From assembly GCA_927911745.1 (NCBI GenBank), contig CAKMQF010000150.1:1-9249 (forward strand): a stretch of 9,249 nt of DNA. Direction: 5' to 3'. This document shows, piece after piece, positions 1 to 7,469 of this stretch; positions within the stretch are counted from its first letter, which is position 1, and every line of letters starts with the position of its first letter. The notes below the pieces were generated by a model that saw only the letters and a list, made by a program, of their open reading frames with translations, was not told the DNA's origin and did not search any database. Made by a program: the position numbers and the translations under genes. Source of the stretch: an uncultured Gemella sp. GTDB taxonomy: Bacteria > Bacillota > Bacilli > Staphylococcales > Gemellaceae.

Positions 1-2
1 TT

Positions 3-386
3 TACACTGCTAAAGTCGGATCTGAAAAACTTTCTGGCGCTCTTACAATCATGCAAGCTAAAGCTCCAGAGTTAATAGGTGGGGTTAACACTGCAAAAGA
101 AGGATCTGAAAAACTTTCTAATGGACTAGCTGCTATGAAAGCTAAAGCTCCGGAATTAATTAATGGAGTTAACAGTGCAAAAGATGGAGCCAACAAACTT
201 CATGGAGGACTTTCTACTATGCAGGCTAAAGCTCCGGAACTTATCAATGGAGTCAACAGCGCAAGAGATGGTGCTATTAAATTAAATGGCGCACTAACTA
301 TCATGCAAGCTAAAGCTCCGGAATTACTTTCTGGACTAAATAAAGCTAAAGATGGTTCTGGATTATTAGCAGATAAACTTTCTAGT
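3..386 (+). repeat. 84-bp tandem repeats encoding a 28-residue unit
   Basis: ATG of the M-x-A-K-A-P-E-L unit recurs at 51, 135, 219 and 303, an exact 84-bp spacing. The end of a further copy is visible at 3-50, and the last copy degenerates after about residue 100. Each unit reads roughly MQAKAPELINGVNSAKDG, then a variable KLxGxLST end. The heptad-like spacing of Leu/Val/Ala suggests helical or coiled-coil structure in the exported loop. The array continues to the left of the window, so copy number is unknown. Confidence 0.9.
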
Positions 387-1070
387 GGGGCGGATAAACT
401 ATCTGCAGCTAAAACTGGAGATAAAAATGTGGACATGATGTCTAATCCAATTAAAACTAATATCAGCGACATCTCAGAAGAAACTAGCTACGGTAACGCA
501 ATGGCTCCATTCTTCTTAGTATTCGGACTACTTATTGCTGCTGCGGCATTCAACATTCTATTCCCAGCTCGTAAAGCAGAATACGGAGAATCAACAAACA
601 GCTTATTCGGTACAAGACTAGTATCAATGACAACATTCGCTATCTTAGCAACAATCATAGAAGTAGTAGCAATGAGTTTATTCTTTAACTTCAAAGTTCA
701 AAACTTCGGAATGTACTTCTTCGGATTAATACTTTCAGGTATCGTGTTTATGCTAATAACACACTTCTTATCATACACATTCGGAAAAGTCGGTAACGCA
801 ATTAGCATCGGATTTGTAGCTTTACAATTCGTTCTAACTACACCACTATTCCCTAAAGAAATGTTACCTTCTCTATACAGTGGTTTAATTCCTTTCACAC
901 CTGTATTCTACGGTGATACCGCTGTTAGACAAGCAGTTCTAGGTGGACTTACAAATGAAATTTACAACAGTGCAATATTAATCTTAGTTGTTTTAGGAAT
1001 AATATTCTTAACTCTTACTTACATCGCTTACAACAAGAATAATAAAGCAGCTGTGAATTTAGCAAAATAA
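3..1070 (+). CDS. YhgE/Pip-family membrane protein, 5'-partial (C-terminal part)
   Basis: The frame is open through the left edge, so the Met at 51 is internal and the gene starts outside the window. The visible part begins with an extracytoplasmic region of 28-residue repeats (KAPELINGVNSAKDG type, about residues 1-112 counted from the Met at 51). Five strongly hydrophobic segments follow, at about 150-171, 190-213, 219-243, 248-266 and 307-327, and the tail is Lys/Asn-rich. One membrane segment before a long repeat-rich loop and five after it is the layout of YhgE/Pip proteins (ABC-2-type membrane fold; Lactococcus Pip is a phage-infection protein). No ATPase domain is visible. The cellular role in this organism is unknown. 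The reading frame is intact and ends just before a strong terminator. Family call is by architecture and sequence feel, not by search. Confidence 0.8.
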   Translation, partial: YTAKVGSEKLSGALTIMQAKAPELIGGVNTAKEGSEKLSNGLAAMKAKAPELINGVNSAKDGANKLHGGLSTMQAKAPELINGVNSARDGAIKLNGALTIMQAKAPELLSGLNKAKDGSGLLADKLSSGADKLSAAKTGDKNVDMMSNPIKTNISDISEETSYGNAMAPFFLVFGLLIAAAAFNILFPARKAEYGESTNSLFGTRLVSMTTFAILATIIEVVAMSLFFNFKVQNFGMYFFGLILSGIVFMLITHFLSYTFGKVGNAISIGFVALQFVLTTPLFPKEMLPSLYSGLIPFTPVFYGDTAVRQAVLGGLTNEIYNSAILILVVLGIIFLTLTYIAYNKNNKAAVNLAK

Positions 1071-1080
1071 TACACAACAA

Positions 1081-1120
1081 AAAATTCTAAGTAACATCGA
1101 TATTTGTTACTTAGAATTTT
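1081..1120. terminator. Bidirectional rho-independent terminator between convergent genes
   Basis: A perfect 15-bp inverted repeat (AAAATTCTAAGTAAC at 1081-1095, its complement at 1106-1120) encloses a 10-nt loop. On the plus strand the stem runs into eight T (1117-1124), ending the YhgE/Pip gene ten bases after its stop. On the minus strand the stem is followed by six U (plus-strand A at 1079-1084), so it can also end the protease gene, whose stop is at 1189. The rest of the gap (1125-1188) shows nothing recognisable. Confidence 0.9.
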
Positions 1121-1188
1121 TTTTATTTATAGAATCTCTTTATTAGATAAACAGATTTCGTGCCCTCACCTGTCTGAGATTAATTCTA

Positions 1189-1743
1189 TTATTTATAAAT
1201 TGATTGTCTAAAATCATCCGTAGAGCGTAGGTACGCATTATAGATTTTTTGTTTTAATAAATGTACCCAACTTGGTGATACATAACTTGTTGCACGATCA
1301 ATGTTAGTAATATCTTTCGCTACTGCCGCATCAATTAATTGTTGCATTTGAGCCGCGCTTGTAATAGTTACTTCTTTTGTACTATTAGCATCACCTAATT
1401 CATATTGAATTGTTATTGGTTTTAATCTGTCTTGTTTAGCTATACGCTCATTAAACATCGCCTTTTTGAAATCAGCCCACGATTTATATTGGTTATTAAA
1501 TACCTTACTTAATACTAAATCATCAGTTACTAAGCCGACATCTTTTCTTAACCAATCTGAGTACGCTACACTACCTTTTTGTTTAGCTTCTTCTGCATAT
1601 TTATTCGATACATATGGAATAAATCCATTTTGATATCCTTTTTCAGCTAGAAGCTCATAAGCAGTTTTTCTAAACATAATATCTCCAGGAGCACCTTTTG
1701 AGTTACTTAACCCTGCGTAGATAGGAGAGAACATACTTATCAC
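1189..1743 (-). CDS. M26 protease fragment 4: C-terminal end of the metalloprotease
   Basis: This frame holds the last about 210 residues of the protease. The nominal GTG start at 1743 is not biological. The same frame is open upstream to 1848 and reads RSLIDNNIINRRAYRDN before it, which joins to KLTS of the previous fragment if one base is restored at 1822-1824. Conserved family landmarks are FSPIYAGLSNSKG, PGDIMFRKTAYELLAEKGY, GFIPYVSNKY and the end FRQSIYK, which match my recollection of Zmp C-termini. No ribosome binding site fits this fragment, so it is probably untranslated if the upstream breaks are real. The stop at 1189 lies 69 bases before the shared terminator. Confidence 0.75.
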   Translation of the reverse strand: MISMFSPIYAGLSNSKGAPGDIMFRKTAYELLAEKGYQNGFIPYVSNKYAEEAKQKGSVAYSDWLRKDVGLVTDDLVLSKVFNNQYKSWADFKKAMFNERIAKQDRLKPITIQYELGDANSTKEVTITSAAQMQQLIDAAVAKDITNIDRATSYVSPSWVHLLKQKIYNAYLRSTDDFRQSIYK

Positions 1744-1811
1744 ATGATATCCATTCCTTACGTATTGGCTATTATCTCTATACGCACGACGATTAATAAT
1801 ATTATTATCTA

Positions 1812-4800
1812 TTAAGGATCTAAAGAAGTTAATTTCACTACTTCCTCATTCGTCAACGGACGAACAGAGTTTCCTGCGTGAGTATCTTTTTTATACTTAC
1901 TATCTTTTACGTAGAAGTTTTCAATTTTTCTATACCATTTTTTCTTAACATCATTAGATTTAGATACTACAGCTTTAGCTTCCATCGCATCTAATGTGTA
2001 CAGAACATCATACATTCCATGAACATATTGTTGAAGATCTGCTGCAGATTTATATCGTTCTGTCGGATTATACGCATGTAACCTTGTAAGAGAATCTTTA
2101 TCCCCTTTGTATAGCGTATTTAACACTATAGCATCTTTTTCTAAGCTGTCTGCAGATTGTAATAATCCTAGCGCGTATAGTTCGGCTCCTAAACCTTCTC
2201 TACGACCATTACCTTCGAAGTAAATATGCCCATCAGAGTTATGAGTCATCTCATGAGTGTAAACTGATGTTCCATATTTATCTAATAATCTATCACTCAC
2301 GTAATGTACTTCGTAACCGGTAGCATAAGCTCCTGCTGCTGGACTATTTCCATACCATTTCCCTGCTGGTCCAAAGAAATTATAAATAGAATCTATATTC
2401 TTATCTGTAGCTGTCGCCCAATAACTTCTTCCTTGCGTATCTTTCATCGCAAATCCATCAATAATTGGAACTGAACGGAATAATCTTTCTTTATATTCAG
2501 AAGATAACAAGTTATACCAGATATCATAATGATCTCTTTCCCATTTAGCAGCTTGATCAACTTTTCCATGAACATACTGACGTAATGCATCTCCAGAAAG
2601 CACAGTACCATCTACAGTATCTCTATAGCGTTCATAACCACCAAATGATAATGTAGACATATTCGAAATAGCATACACACTTTCTTCTGGTAGTGTTAAT
2701 AGCGGTAATAACATTCCTCGATACTTCCATGTAGGAGATGATATTCTATCATACACACCTAATGAATATTTGCTGTCCGCTGCCGCTTCTTCTTGTTTTT
2801 TACGAACTTCCGGAATATTTGATTTAGTCTCTACTATATAAGCTTTAGTATTATCTTTAAACCACTGATTATTTGTTTTATTCGGTAAGAATAGTTTACG
2901 ATACGCTTCTACAAAATCAAATACTGTATCTTCTCCTTTTAATGGAGCAAGTAGACTACCGTATAATCCTACGTTGTTACCTCCGCGTAAGTTTTCTATC
3001 TCACTATTTCCGATTGCAATAATAGTATCTAAAGTCGAAGCTTCATTATTTCCATTAAAATCAAATTTATACATAGTTAAGTCTTTTGTATTCATATTAT
3101 CATAATTAATATTATACCAACGACTCATATAAGTAAGACCTAATAAGAATGCTTCCTTATTTTTTTTGATTTTTTCACTAATATACTCAACTACACCTTC
3201 ACCTACAGTATTAATAGATTTATCCATCACAAGAACTTTTCTTAAATGTTCTCCAATGTTATCCTTAACTTTTTCGAACTCTTTATCTAGGTATAGATTA
3301 TCTATAGCTTCATTATCTGTAACTCCTAGAACTTTTTTCATAGATTCTGAATTATAAACTACACCACGTAAGTCTCCTAACACCTTATTAGCTATCTTAG
3401 TGTAATCCGAAACAAATGTTTCCGGAGTGAAGATATATTCTTTTCCTGTAACATTATATTCTAACACTTGGTTATTTTCAAAAGTTCCTTTGAAAGTAAC
3501 ATCCAAATAAGCAACAGTATTATCTTTATAATGAAGCATCAATCTATTAATAGTATTTTTATTATTATAAATATCTGTTACAATATTATTGCCATTCATA
3601 GGTACAACATCAAGTAATTCGGTAGTGTATAACTTATCTGTCTTGTCAACCTTATTACCATAGTTAACAACTAATTCCTTATTGTAGAACGGCATTAATT
3701 TTTCAATATTGTTATAAGCTGTTTTTCTATCTTTTTGAGCTTGACTTAACTTCGTATAATCTACAGTTCGAACATTAGTTTTTAAGAATTCTCCTGTATC
3801 TTCAAGAGTCGTAGTTATTCCGTAAGTAGCAATTCTCTTATCAGCTTGCTCTTTAGTTAGCTTAGTCGCATACTTATCATCTTTTTTATTATTAACAGCT
3901 GTCATAGCATTTACTATATCAGCACCGTCATATTGATCTCCAGTAATAGCATAACCATAACCGACATTCATGTTACTAACTACATTATTAATACGTCCAT
4001 CTTTCCAAGTAGAACCAACGATTCCTCCGATTCTTGAATAGTTATGACCGTTTATTATTTTACCAGATGTAACAGAGTTATTTATTAAAGCTCCGCCATC
4101 TACTTTACCTGCAATACCACCTGTGTTTTGACTAGTATTACGTGCTGCAGTAGAAATCTGAGCATCCACTTTCGCTCTATCAATTACAGACTCAGAACCT
4201 GATAAGTTACCAACGATTCCACCTGCATAACTCGCTGTAGTATTAGCATGATTCGCTACAATAGTCCCTGTGAATGAACTGTTCTCTATCACTGTATTAG
4301 CAGCACTTACCACTAATCCTGCCACAGATTTTCTACCTGCAACCTTACCTTCAACTGAAACATTACTAATAGTAGCTTTATTCGCCGTTTTCGCTAAAGC
4401 TGCAGTATTTTCTCTACTATCTACATCGACATTCTTAAGATCTAAGTCCTTAATCGTTGCCCCTCTTAACGTTTCAAATAATGGCTTCTTAAGGTCATAA
4501 ATCGCATAAGATTTTGTTCCATCAGAACCAATTAATTTCCCTGTGAATGTTCCTGTTAAATAACTTGTTCCATTATTCAGAAGCCCAACTTCATCAGCTG
4601 TCATGTCAGAGCCAAGTTTAAAGACACCAGACATATTCCCTTGCATTGCAGCTACAAGATTCTTAAACGATGTATAAACCCCGTTTTGCTCAGTTTTCGT
4701 TTTAGCTACATTGAATGAATAATGATCTTTATATCCTTCTAGCCCTTCTTCAACCAGTTGATTTATCGTAGCAGTAACCTTATAGTTTCCATCTGCACTT

Positions 4801-4892
4801 TCTGTAATAGATTGCACAGGTAGGTACATTTCCTTAAATCTATCAGATTTAACTTTTGCAAAATAATTTCGTTGTATCTTTCGGAACTTCAC
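1812..4892 (-). CDS. M26 protease fragment 3: beta-helix region and catalytic zinc domain
   Basis: A 1,026-residue frame; the called GTG start at 4892 is an artefact and true sense begins near 4870 (NYFAKVKSDRF). Residues about 85-310 form a Peptidase_M26_N-type region with GLUG-like beta-helix repeats (GGIVG, GGIAG, GGIVG) after FTGKLIGSD and IYDLKKPLFE. The Peptidase_M26_C domain follows. The zinc site is HEMTH at residues 880-884 (2241-2255), with GRREGLGAE placing the third ligand Glu at 904, twenty residues after the second His, as in IgA1 protease. All three ligands and the general base Glu881 are present, so the catalytic site itself is undamaged. The frame ends at KLTSLDP where a base seems missing from the run at 1822-1824, and the protein continues in the next frame. 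Confidence 0.8.
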   Translation of the reverse strand: MKFRKIQRNYFAKVKSDRFKEMYLPVQSITESADGNYKVTATINQLVEEGLEGYKDHYSFNVAKTKTEQNGVYTSFKNLVAAMQGNMSGVFKLGSDMTADEVGLLNNGTSYLTGTFTGKLIGSDGTKSYAIYDLKKPLFETLRGATIKDLDLKNVDVDSRENTAALAKTANKATISNVSVEGKVAGRKSVAGLVVSAANTVIENSSFTGTIVANHANTTASYAGGIVGNLSGSESVIDRAKVDAQISTAARNTSQNTGGIAGKVDGGALINNSVTSGKIINGHNYSRIGGIVGSTWKDGRINNVVSNMNVGYGYAITGDQYDGADIVNAMTAVNNKKDDKYATKLTKEQADKRIATYGITTTLEDTGEFLKTNVRTVDYTKLSQAQKDRKTAYNNIEKLMPFYNKELVVNYGNKVDKTDKLYTTELLDVVPMNGNNIVTDIYNNKNTINRLMLHYKDNTVAYLDVTFKGTFENNQVLEYNVTGKEYIFTPETFVSDYTKIANKVLGDLRGVVYNSESMKKVLGVTDNEAIDNLYLDKEFEKVKDNIGEHLRKVLVMDKSINTVGEGVVEYISEKIKKNKEAFLLGLTYMSRWYNINYDNMNTKDLTMYKFDFNGNNEASTLDTIIAIGNSEIENLRGGNNVGLYGSLLAPLKGEDTVFDFVEAYRKLFLPNKTNNQWFKDNTKAYIVETKSNIPEVRKKQEEAAADSKYSLGVYDRISSPTWKYRGMLLPLLTLPEESVYAISNMSTLSFGGYERYRDTVDGTVLSGDALRQYVHGKVDQAAKWERDHYDIWYNLLSSEYKERLFRSVPIIDGFAMKDTQGRSYWATATDKNIDSIYNFFGPAGKWYGNSPAAGAYATGYEVHYVSDRLLDKYGTSVYTHEMTHNSDGHIYFEGNGRREGLGAELYALGLLQSADSLEKDAIVLNTLYKGDKDSLTRLHAYNPTERYKSAADLQQYVHGMYDVLYTLDAMEAKAVVSKSNDVKKKWYRKIENFYVKDSKYKKDTHAGNSVRPLTNEEVVKLTSLDP

Positions 4893-7011
4893 TTAAACTT
4901 AGATATCTACGGTAACGGCCATTTTCTTTACCATATAATTCTACAGAATCGATATCTTTAATTTCTAACTTCTTATAATCTAAATTGAAGTTCTTAATTG
5001 AAGTTTCTGTACTGTATTCATCAAAATCTCCTAAGTTATAAGTTAACTTAGTTTTTAATGTATACGGAGTATAGTAATCTAATCCTTTAATCACTTGCTC
5101 TTTGTTAGTATTTTCGATATCAACTTCTTTTACAAGTTTATCACCATCAAAAATTTGAGCTTTCGCTGAAACATAAGCCCAAGTAGGATCTGTTAAGTTA
5201 TAACTTACAGTTATCGACTTCTTACTTTCATCTTTTATTAAGTTAGCAATTTCTACTGTAGGTTTTCTCTTAACAAGTGTTCCCAATTTAACAATTTGTT
5301 TTACAGGATCTATCTGCGTACGTGATAACTCTTTAGTCGCCTCAACTTTTCCGTTTACTAAGTAGTCCTCATACTCAATTGTACGAAGTCCATCGCGACC
5401 TTGTTGTTCGATTCTACGACGATTTTTCAGCAGCATAGGATCTAAGATTTCCTCTACTTCATATGGTAGAGTTTCTTTTGCTGTACGATGCTTAGTTACA
5501 ACATCTAAGGCTGGTCGCTCCTCAACAACTGGTTCTAGTTTTGCACTACCTGTAAACTCTGGAAGGTCTGATTGCACTAACGCTTCCCCTTCTCGTCCGG
5601 CCTCTTGTGTTCCTTTTGTTGTTAACGCCTCTGTATATTCTGAAAGAGCTGGTTGTACCAATGCTTCTCCTTCACGTCCGGCTTCTTGCGTTCCTTTTGT
5701 CGCTACTGGTCCCGTATACTCTGGAAGAGCCGGTTGTACTAATGCTTCTCCTTCATGACCTTCCTCTTGTGTTCCTTTTGTTTCTAACGGAAGAGTATAT
5801 TCTGGCACTTCTTGTACTAAATCTTCTACCTCTTCTCCTCCTGAAGTTGCAACTGGAGCCGTATACTCCGGAAGGGCTGGTTGTACTAACGCTTCCCCTT
5901 CATGTCCTTCTTCTTGTGTTCCTTTTGTTTCTAACGGAAGAGTATATTCTGGTACTTCATTTACCAGTGCTTTTACCCCTTCTCCTCCTGTTGTCGCAAT
6001 TGGACCTGTATATTCTGGAAGAGTTGGTTGTACTAATGCTTCTCCTTCATGTCCTTTTTCTTGTGTTCCTTTTGTTGCTACTGGTCCCGTGTACTCTGGA
6101 AGAGCCGGTTGTACTGATGCTTCTCCTTCATGACCTTCTTCCTGTGTTCCTTTTGTTTCTAACGGAAGAGTGTACTCTGGCACTTCATTTACCAATGCTT
6201 TTACTTCTTCTCCTCCTGTTGATACCACTGGTTTCTCTACTTTAGCAGGTTGTGTTTGAACTGTTTTTCCTACATTTGTAGGTTGTGTTGGTTGCACTGA
6301 AGTAGGTTTTACAGTTGGTTGCACAGGTTTAGTTTGAGATTGCTCTACTTTAACAGGTTGGGTTTGAGTCGGTTTATCGACAGTTTTCACCGGTTGTGTT
6401 GTTTCAATTTGTTTTTTAGGATTAACTGTTTCTTTAGGCTCCTGACCTGGTTGAACTACTGGTTGTGTTGGTTGAGCTTTTTCATTCTCTGGCACAGGCT
6501 TTTGTTGTTGTGCTTGCTGTTTTGCACCTAGCACTTGATTTTGGTTATTCTCAACAGTATTCTTTTCTTGAACCTTATTTTCTATTTCTTTTTTCTCAGA
6601 AACTTCTAGTTTTAAATCTTCACTTGTGAAATATCCTATGTATTTATAACCTGGAATATCAATAACTTGTTTTTCTAAGTCTATATTACTTACTACATCT
6701 GCTTGTTTATTAAATTGTATTAAAGCTTTACTTTCTAAGGCAAATGTTTCATAAGGCATCACGATACTTTGACCCATTGCGCCTATTAATACTACACTTA
6801 AAACTTTATTTCTATGTTTTTTACTAATTAATAATACTGCAAGAACTGCTGTACCTATTCCCAGTCCTGCAATTGGAAGGTTACTACTACCCGTATTAGG
6901 AAGGACTTCAGCTTTAGCTTTATCCTTAACTATTTTTTCATATACTAGATAATAAGTATCTTCATTTTTGTATTCTTTAGGAATACTTTCTTTGATTAAT
7001 TTTTTTCTCAT
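4849..7011 (-). CDS. M26 protease fragment 2: N-terminal LPNTG, linker, repeat spacer and G5-like domain
   Basis: A 720-residue frame. The sequence DTYYLVY is followed by LPNTG at residues 37-41, a hydrophobic segment (about 46-62), Lys/Arg residues and a second hydrophobic segment (about 70-85). This unusual N-terminal sorting signal is the hallmark of IgA1 protease/Zmp proteins. Next come an IPGYKYIGYF element (about 120-130), a Gln/Pro/Thr-rich linker (about 150-258), a mosaic of acidic spacer repeats (about 260-490), a G5-like domain (about 512-583, starting ETLPYEVEE and ending VKLGTLVKRKP) and a beta-rich region. The frame ends at DTTKLFCKS. Downstream in the other frame the protein continues as NYFAKVKSDRF, so one extra base sits near 4862-4874. 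The first ATG overlaps the stop of fragment 1. It may be only an internal Met of the intact gene. Confidence 0.75.
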   Translation of the reverse strand: MRKKLIKESIPKEYKNEDTYYLVYEKIVKDKAKAEVLPNTGSSNLPIAGLGIGTAVLAVLLISKKHRNKVLSVVLIGAMGQSIVMPYETFALESKALIQFNKQADVVSNIDLEKQVIDIPGYKYIGYFTSEDLKLEVSEKKEIENKVQEKNTVENNQNQVLGAKQQAQQQKPVPENEKAQPTQPVVQPGQEPKETVNPKKQIETTQPVKTVDKPTQTQPVKVEQSQTKPVQPTVKPTSVQPTQPTNVGKTVQTQPAKVEKPVVSTGGEEVKALVNEVPEYTLPLETKGTQEEGHEGEASVQPALPEYTGPVATKGTQEKGHEGEALVQPTLPEYTGPIATTGGEGVKALVNEVPEYTLPLETKGTQEEGHEGEALVQPALPEYTAPVATSGGEEVEDLVQEVPEYTLPLETKGTQEEGHEGEALVQPALPEYTGPVATKGTQEAGREGEALVQPALSEYTEALTTKGTQEAGREGEALVQSDLPEFTGSAKLEPVVEERPALDVVTKHRTAKETLPYEVEEILDPMLLKNRRRIEQQGRDGLRTIEYEDYLVNGKVEATKELSRTQIDPVKQIVKLGTLVKRKPTVEIANLIKDESKKSITVSYNLTDPTWAYVSAKAQIFDGDKLVKEVDIENTNKEQVIKGLDYYTPYTLKTKLTYNLGDFDEYSTETSIKNFNLDYKKLEIKDIDSVELYGKENGRYRRYLSLSEVPKDTTKLFCKS
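5540..6230 (-). repeat. Mosaic spacer repeats of the protease (GTQExGxEGEALVQPALPEYT units)
   Basis: The protein segment contains six GTQE-x-G-(H/R)-EGEA(L/S)VQ units and three TGGEE-V-x-x-LV-x-EVPEYTLPLE-type units in mixed order. The DNA copies are close to identical, with mainly third-position changes. Such Glu/Pro-rich spacers are common in surface proteins of streptococci and relatives, where they extend the active domain from the wall. The array is a good substrate for slippage or recombination, so copy number probably differs between strains. The large open plus-strand frame at 5607-6245 (Leu-rich) is just the antisense of this repeat. Confidence 0.85.
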
Positions 7012-7205
7012 TTTTCTTTTAATTCATTTTTTTCTACATATTTAAAATTAACATCAGTTGCAAACGCTTCTTGCACAGGTGCATAGCTTCCGAACATTAA
7101 TGCTCCTACAACTATAGGCGCTACACCTAATGATAATTTTCTAATAGAATATTTTAATATTTTATTATTTATATTAATATTTTTCTCAATAAAATCATCC
7201 CCCAT
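7008..7205 (-). CDS. M26 protease fragment 1: YSIRK signal peptide and N-terminus
   Basis: A 65-residue frame holding the secretion signal of the protease. It has a charged N-terminus, YSIRKLSLG at residues 19-27, a hydrophobic core (about 26-40) and a likely signal peptidase site after AFA at 49. The mature start TDVNFKYVEKNEL is typical for M26 proteases. YSIRK-G/S signals direct export at the septum in staphylococci and streptococci. The start is fixed: ATG at 7205 is preceded directly by an in-frame TAA, although the Shine-Dalgarno match is poor (AAAAAG, three bases before the ATG). The frame ends in KEK-TGA inside an A-rich stretch, and the TGA overlaps the ATG of the next frame (ATGA). 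The sense of the protein continues there with only one base missing, so this is the N-terminus of the large gene and not a separate small protein. Confidence 0.75.
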   Translation of the reverse strand: MGDDFIEKNININNKILKYSIRKLSLGVAPIVVGALMFGSYAPVQEAFATDVNFKYVEKNELKEK

Positions 7206-7255
7206 TTACTTTTTAAACAAAATTTTTTTGGTTGTATACTTTACATATACTTACT

Positions 7256-7284
7256 ATTGTACCAAAATAAATTGTTATATTCAA
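7256..7284 (-). promoter_or_regulatory. Sigma-A type promoter with extended -10 for the M26 protease
   Basis: On the minus strand TTGAAT (7284-7279) is followed after exactly 17 bases by TACAAT (7261-7256). TGG stands directly before the -10, giving an extended TGn -10 element. Matches are four of six for the -35 and five of six for the -10. Transcription would start near 7249-7250, leaving a leader of about 45 bases before the ATG at 7205. The promoter lies between the protease and the terminator of the gene upstream, which supports separate transcription. Confidence 0.7.
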
Positions 7285-7418
7285 GACATCTGACATATAT
7301 AAATAGATCCTCTTTTCTATAACAGAAAAGCATTATTTAACCAATTAGTATTTTAGATAAAATATATAGAAATTTAATATACTATGTAGAATCATATCAA
7401 TAGATAACCTTTAAATTT

Positions 7419-7435
7419 CACGAATCCTCCTCCCC
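7419..7435 (-). promoter_or_regulatory. Orphan strong Shine-Dalgarno with a 9-codon frame
   Basis: The minus strand reads GGGGAGGAGG (7435-7426), four bases, then GTG at 7421. The frame gives only MKFKGYLLI before TGA at about 7394-7392. This is the best ribosome-binding match in the gap and far better than that of the protease itself. It could be a leader peptide, the remnant of a lost gene start or chance. No promoter is evident between it and the terminator at 7470-7513. Confidence 0.3.
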
Positions 7436-7469
7436 ACAATTTTATCAAGAAATAACGACGTTATAGCAT

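Larger units (their letters stand above)
1189..7205 (-). pseudogene. M26-family zinc metalloprotease (IgA1 protease/Zmp type), whole gene broken by three indels
   Basis: Four consecutive minus-strand frames (7205-7008, 7011-4849, 4892-1812, 1743-1189) join end to end into one M26 protease, each covering the next part of the family with no duplication. The joins need one added base near 7012-7016, one removed near 4862-4874 and one added at the AAA run 1822-1824. The net change turns 6017 bp into 6018 bp, exactly 2,006 codons including the stop, a usual size for this family (about 1,900-2,000 residues). The intact product would be secreted, sorted to the cell wall and cleave host proteins. IgA1 cannot be told from other Zmp substrates by the sequence alone. 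As written the gene cannot make full-length enzyme, and the catalytic part lacks a signal peptide. Whether this is real inactivation, phase variation or sequence error is open. Confidence 0.85.

Noticed and set aside
1121..1188. A small gene or RNA between the terminator and the protease stop
   Set aside because: No frame with a start, no promoter-like pair and no stable structure could be seen in these 68 bases.
5607..6245. Plus-strand 212-codon Leu-rich open frame
   Set aside because: It is the antisense of the protease spacer repeats. Its Leu-rich pattern follows from Glu/Pro/Thr/Gly codons read backwards, and it has no ribosome binding site or family likeness.
7213..7296. 27-codon minus-strand frame (MSDVLNITIYFG...) before the protease
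   Set aside because: It overlaps the extended -10 promoter itself, is out of frame with the protease and resembles nothing known.
7312..7330. Inverted repeat CTTTTCT/AGAAAAG as a terminator or operator
   Set aside because: The stem is 7 bp and A+T-rich, has no U-tract on either strand and lies upstream of the -35 with no recognisable binding-site pattern; it may be chance in such A+T-rich DNA.
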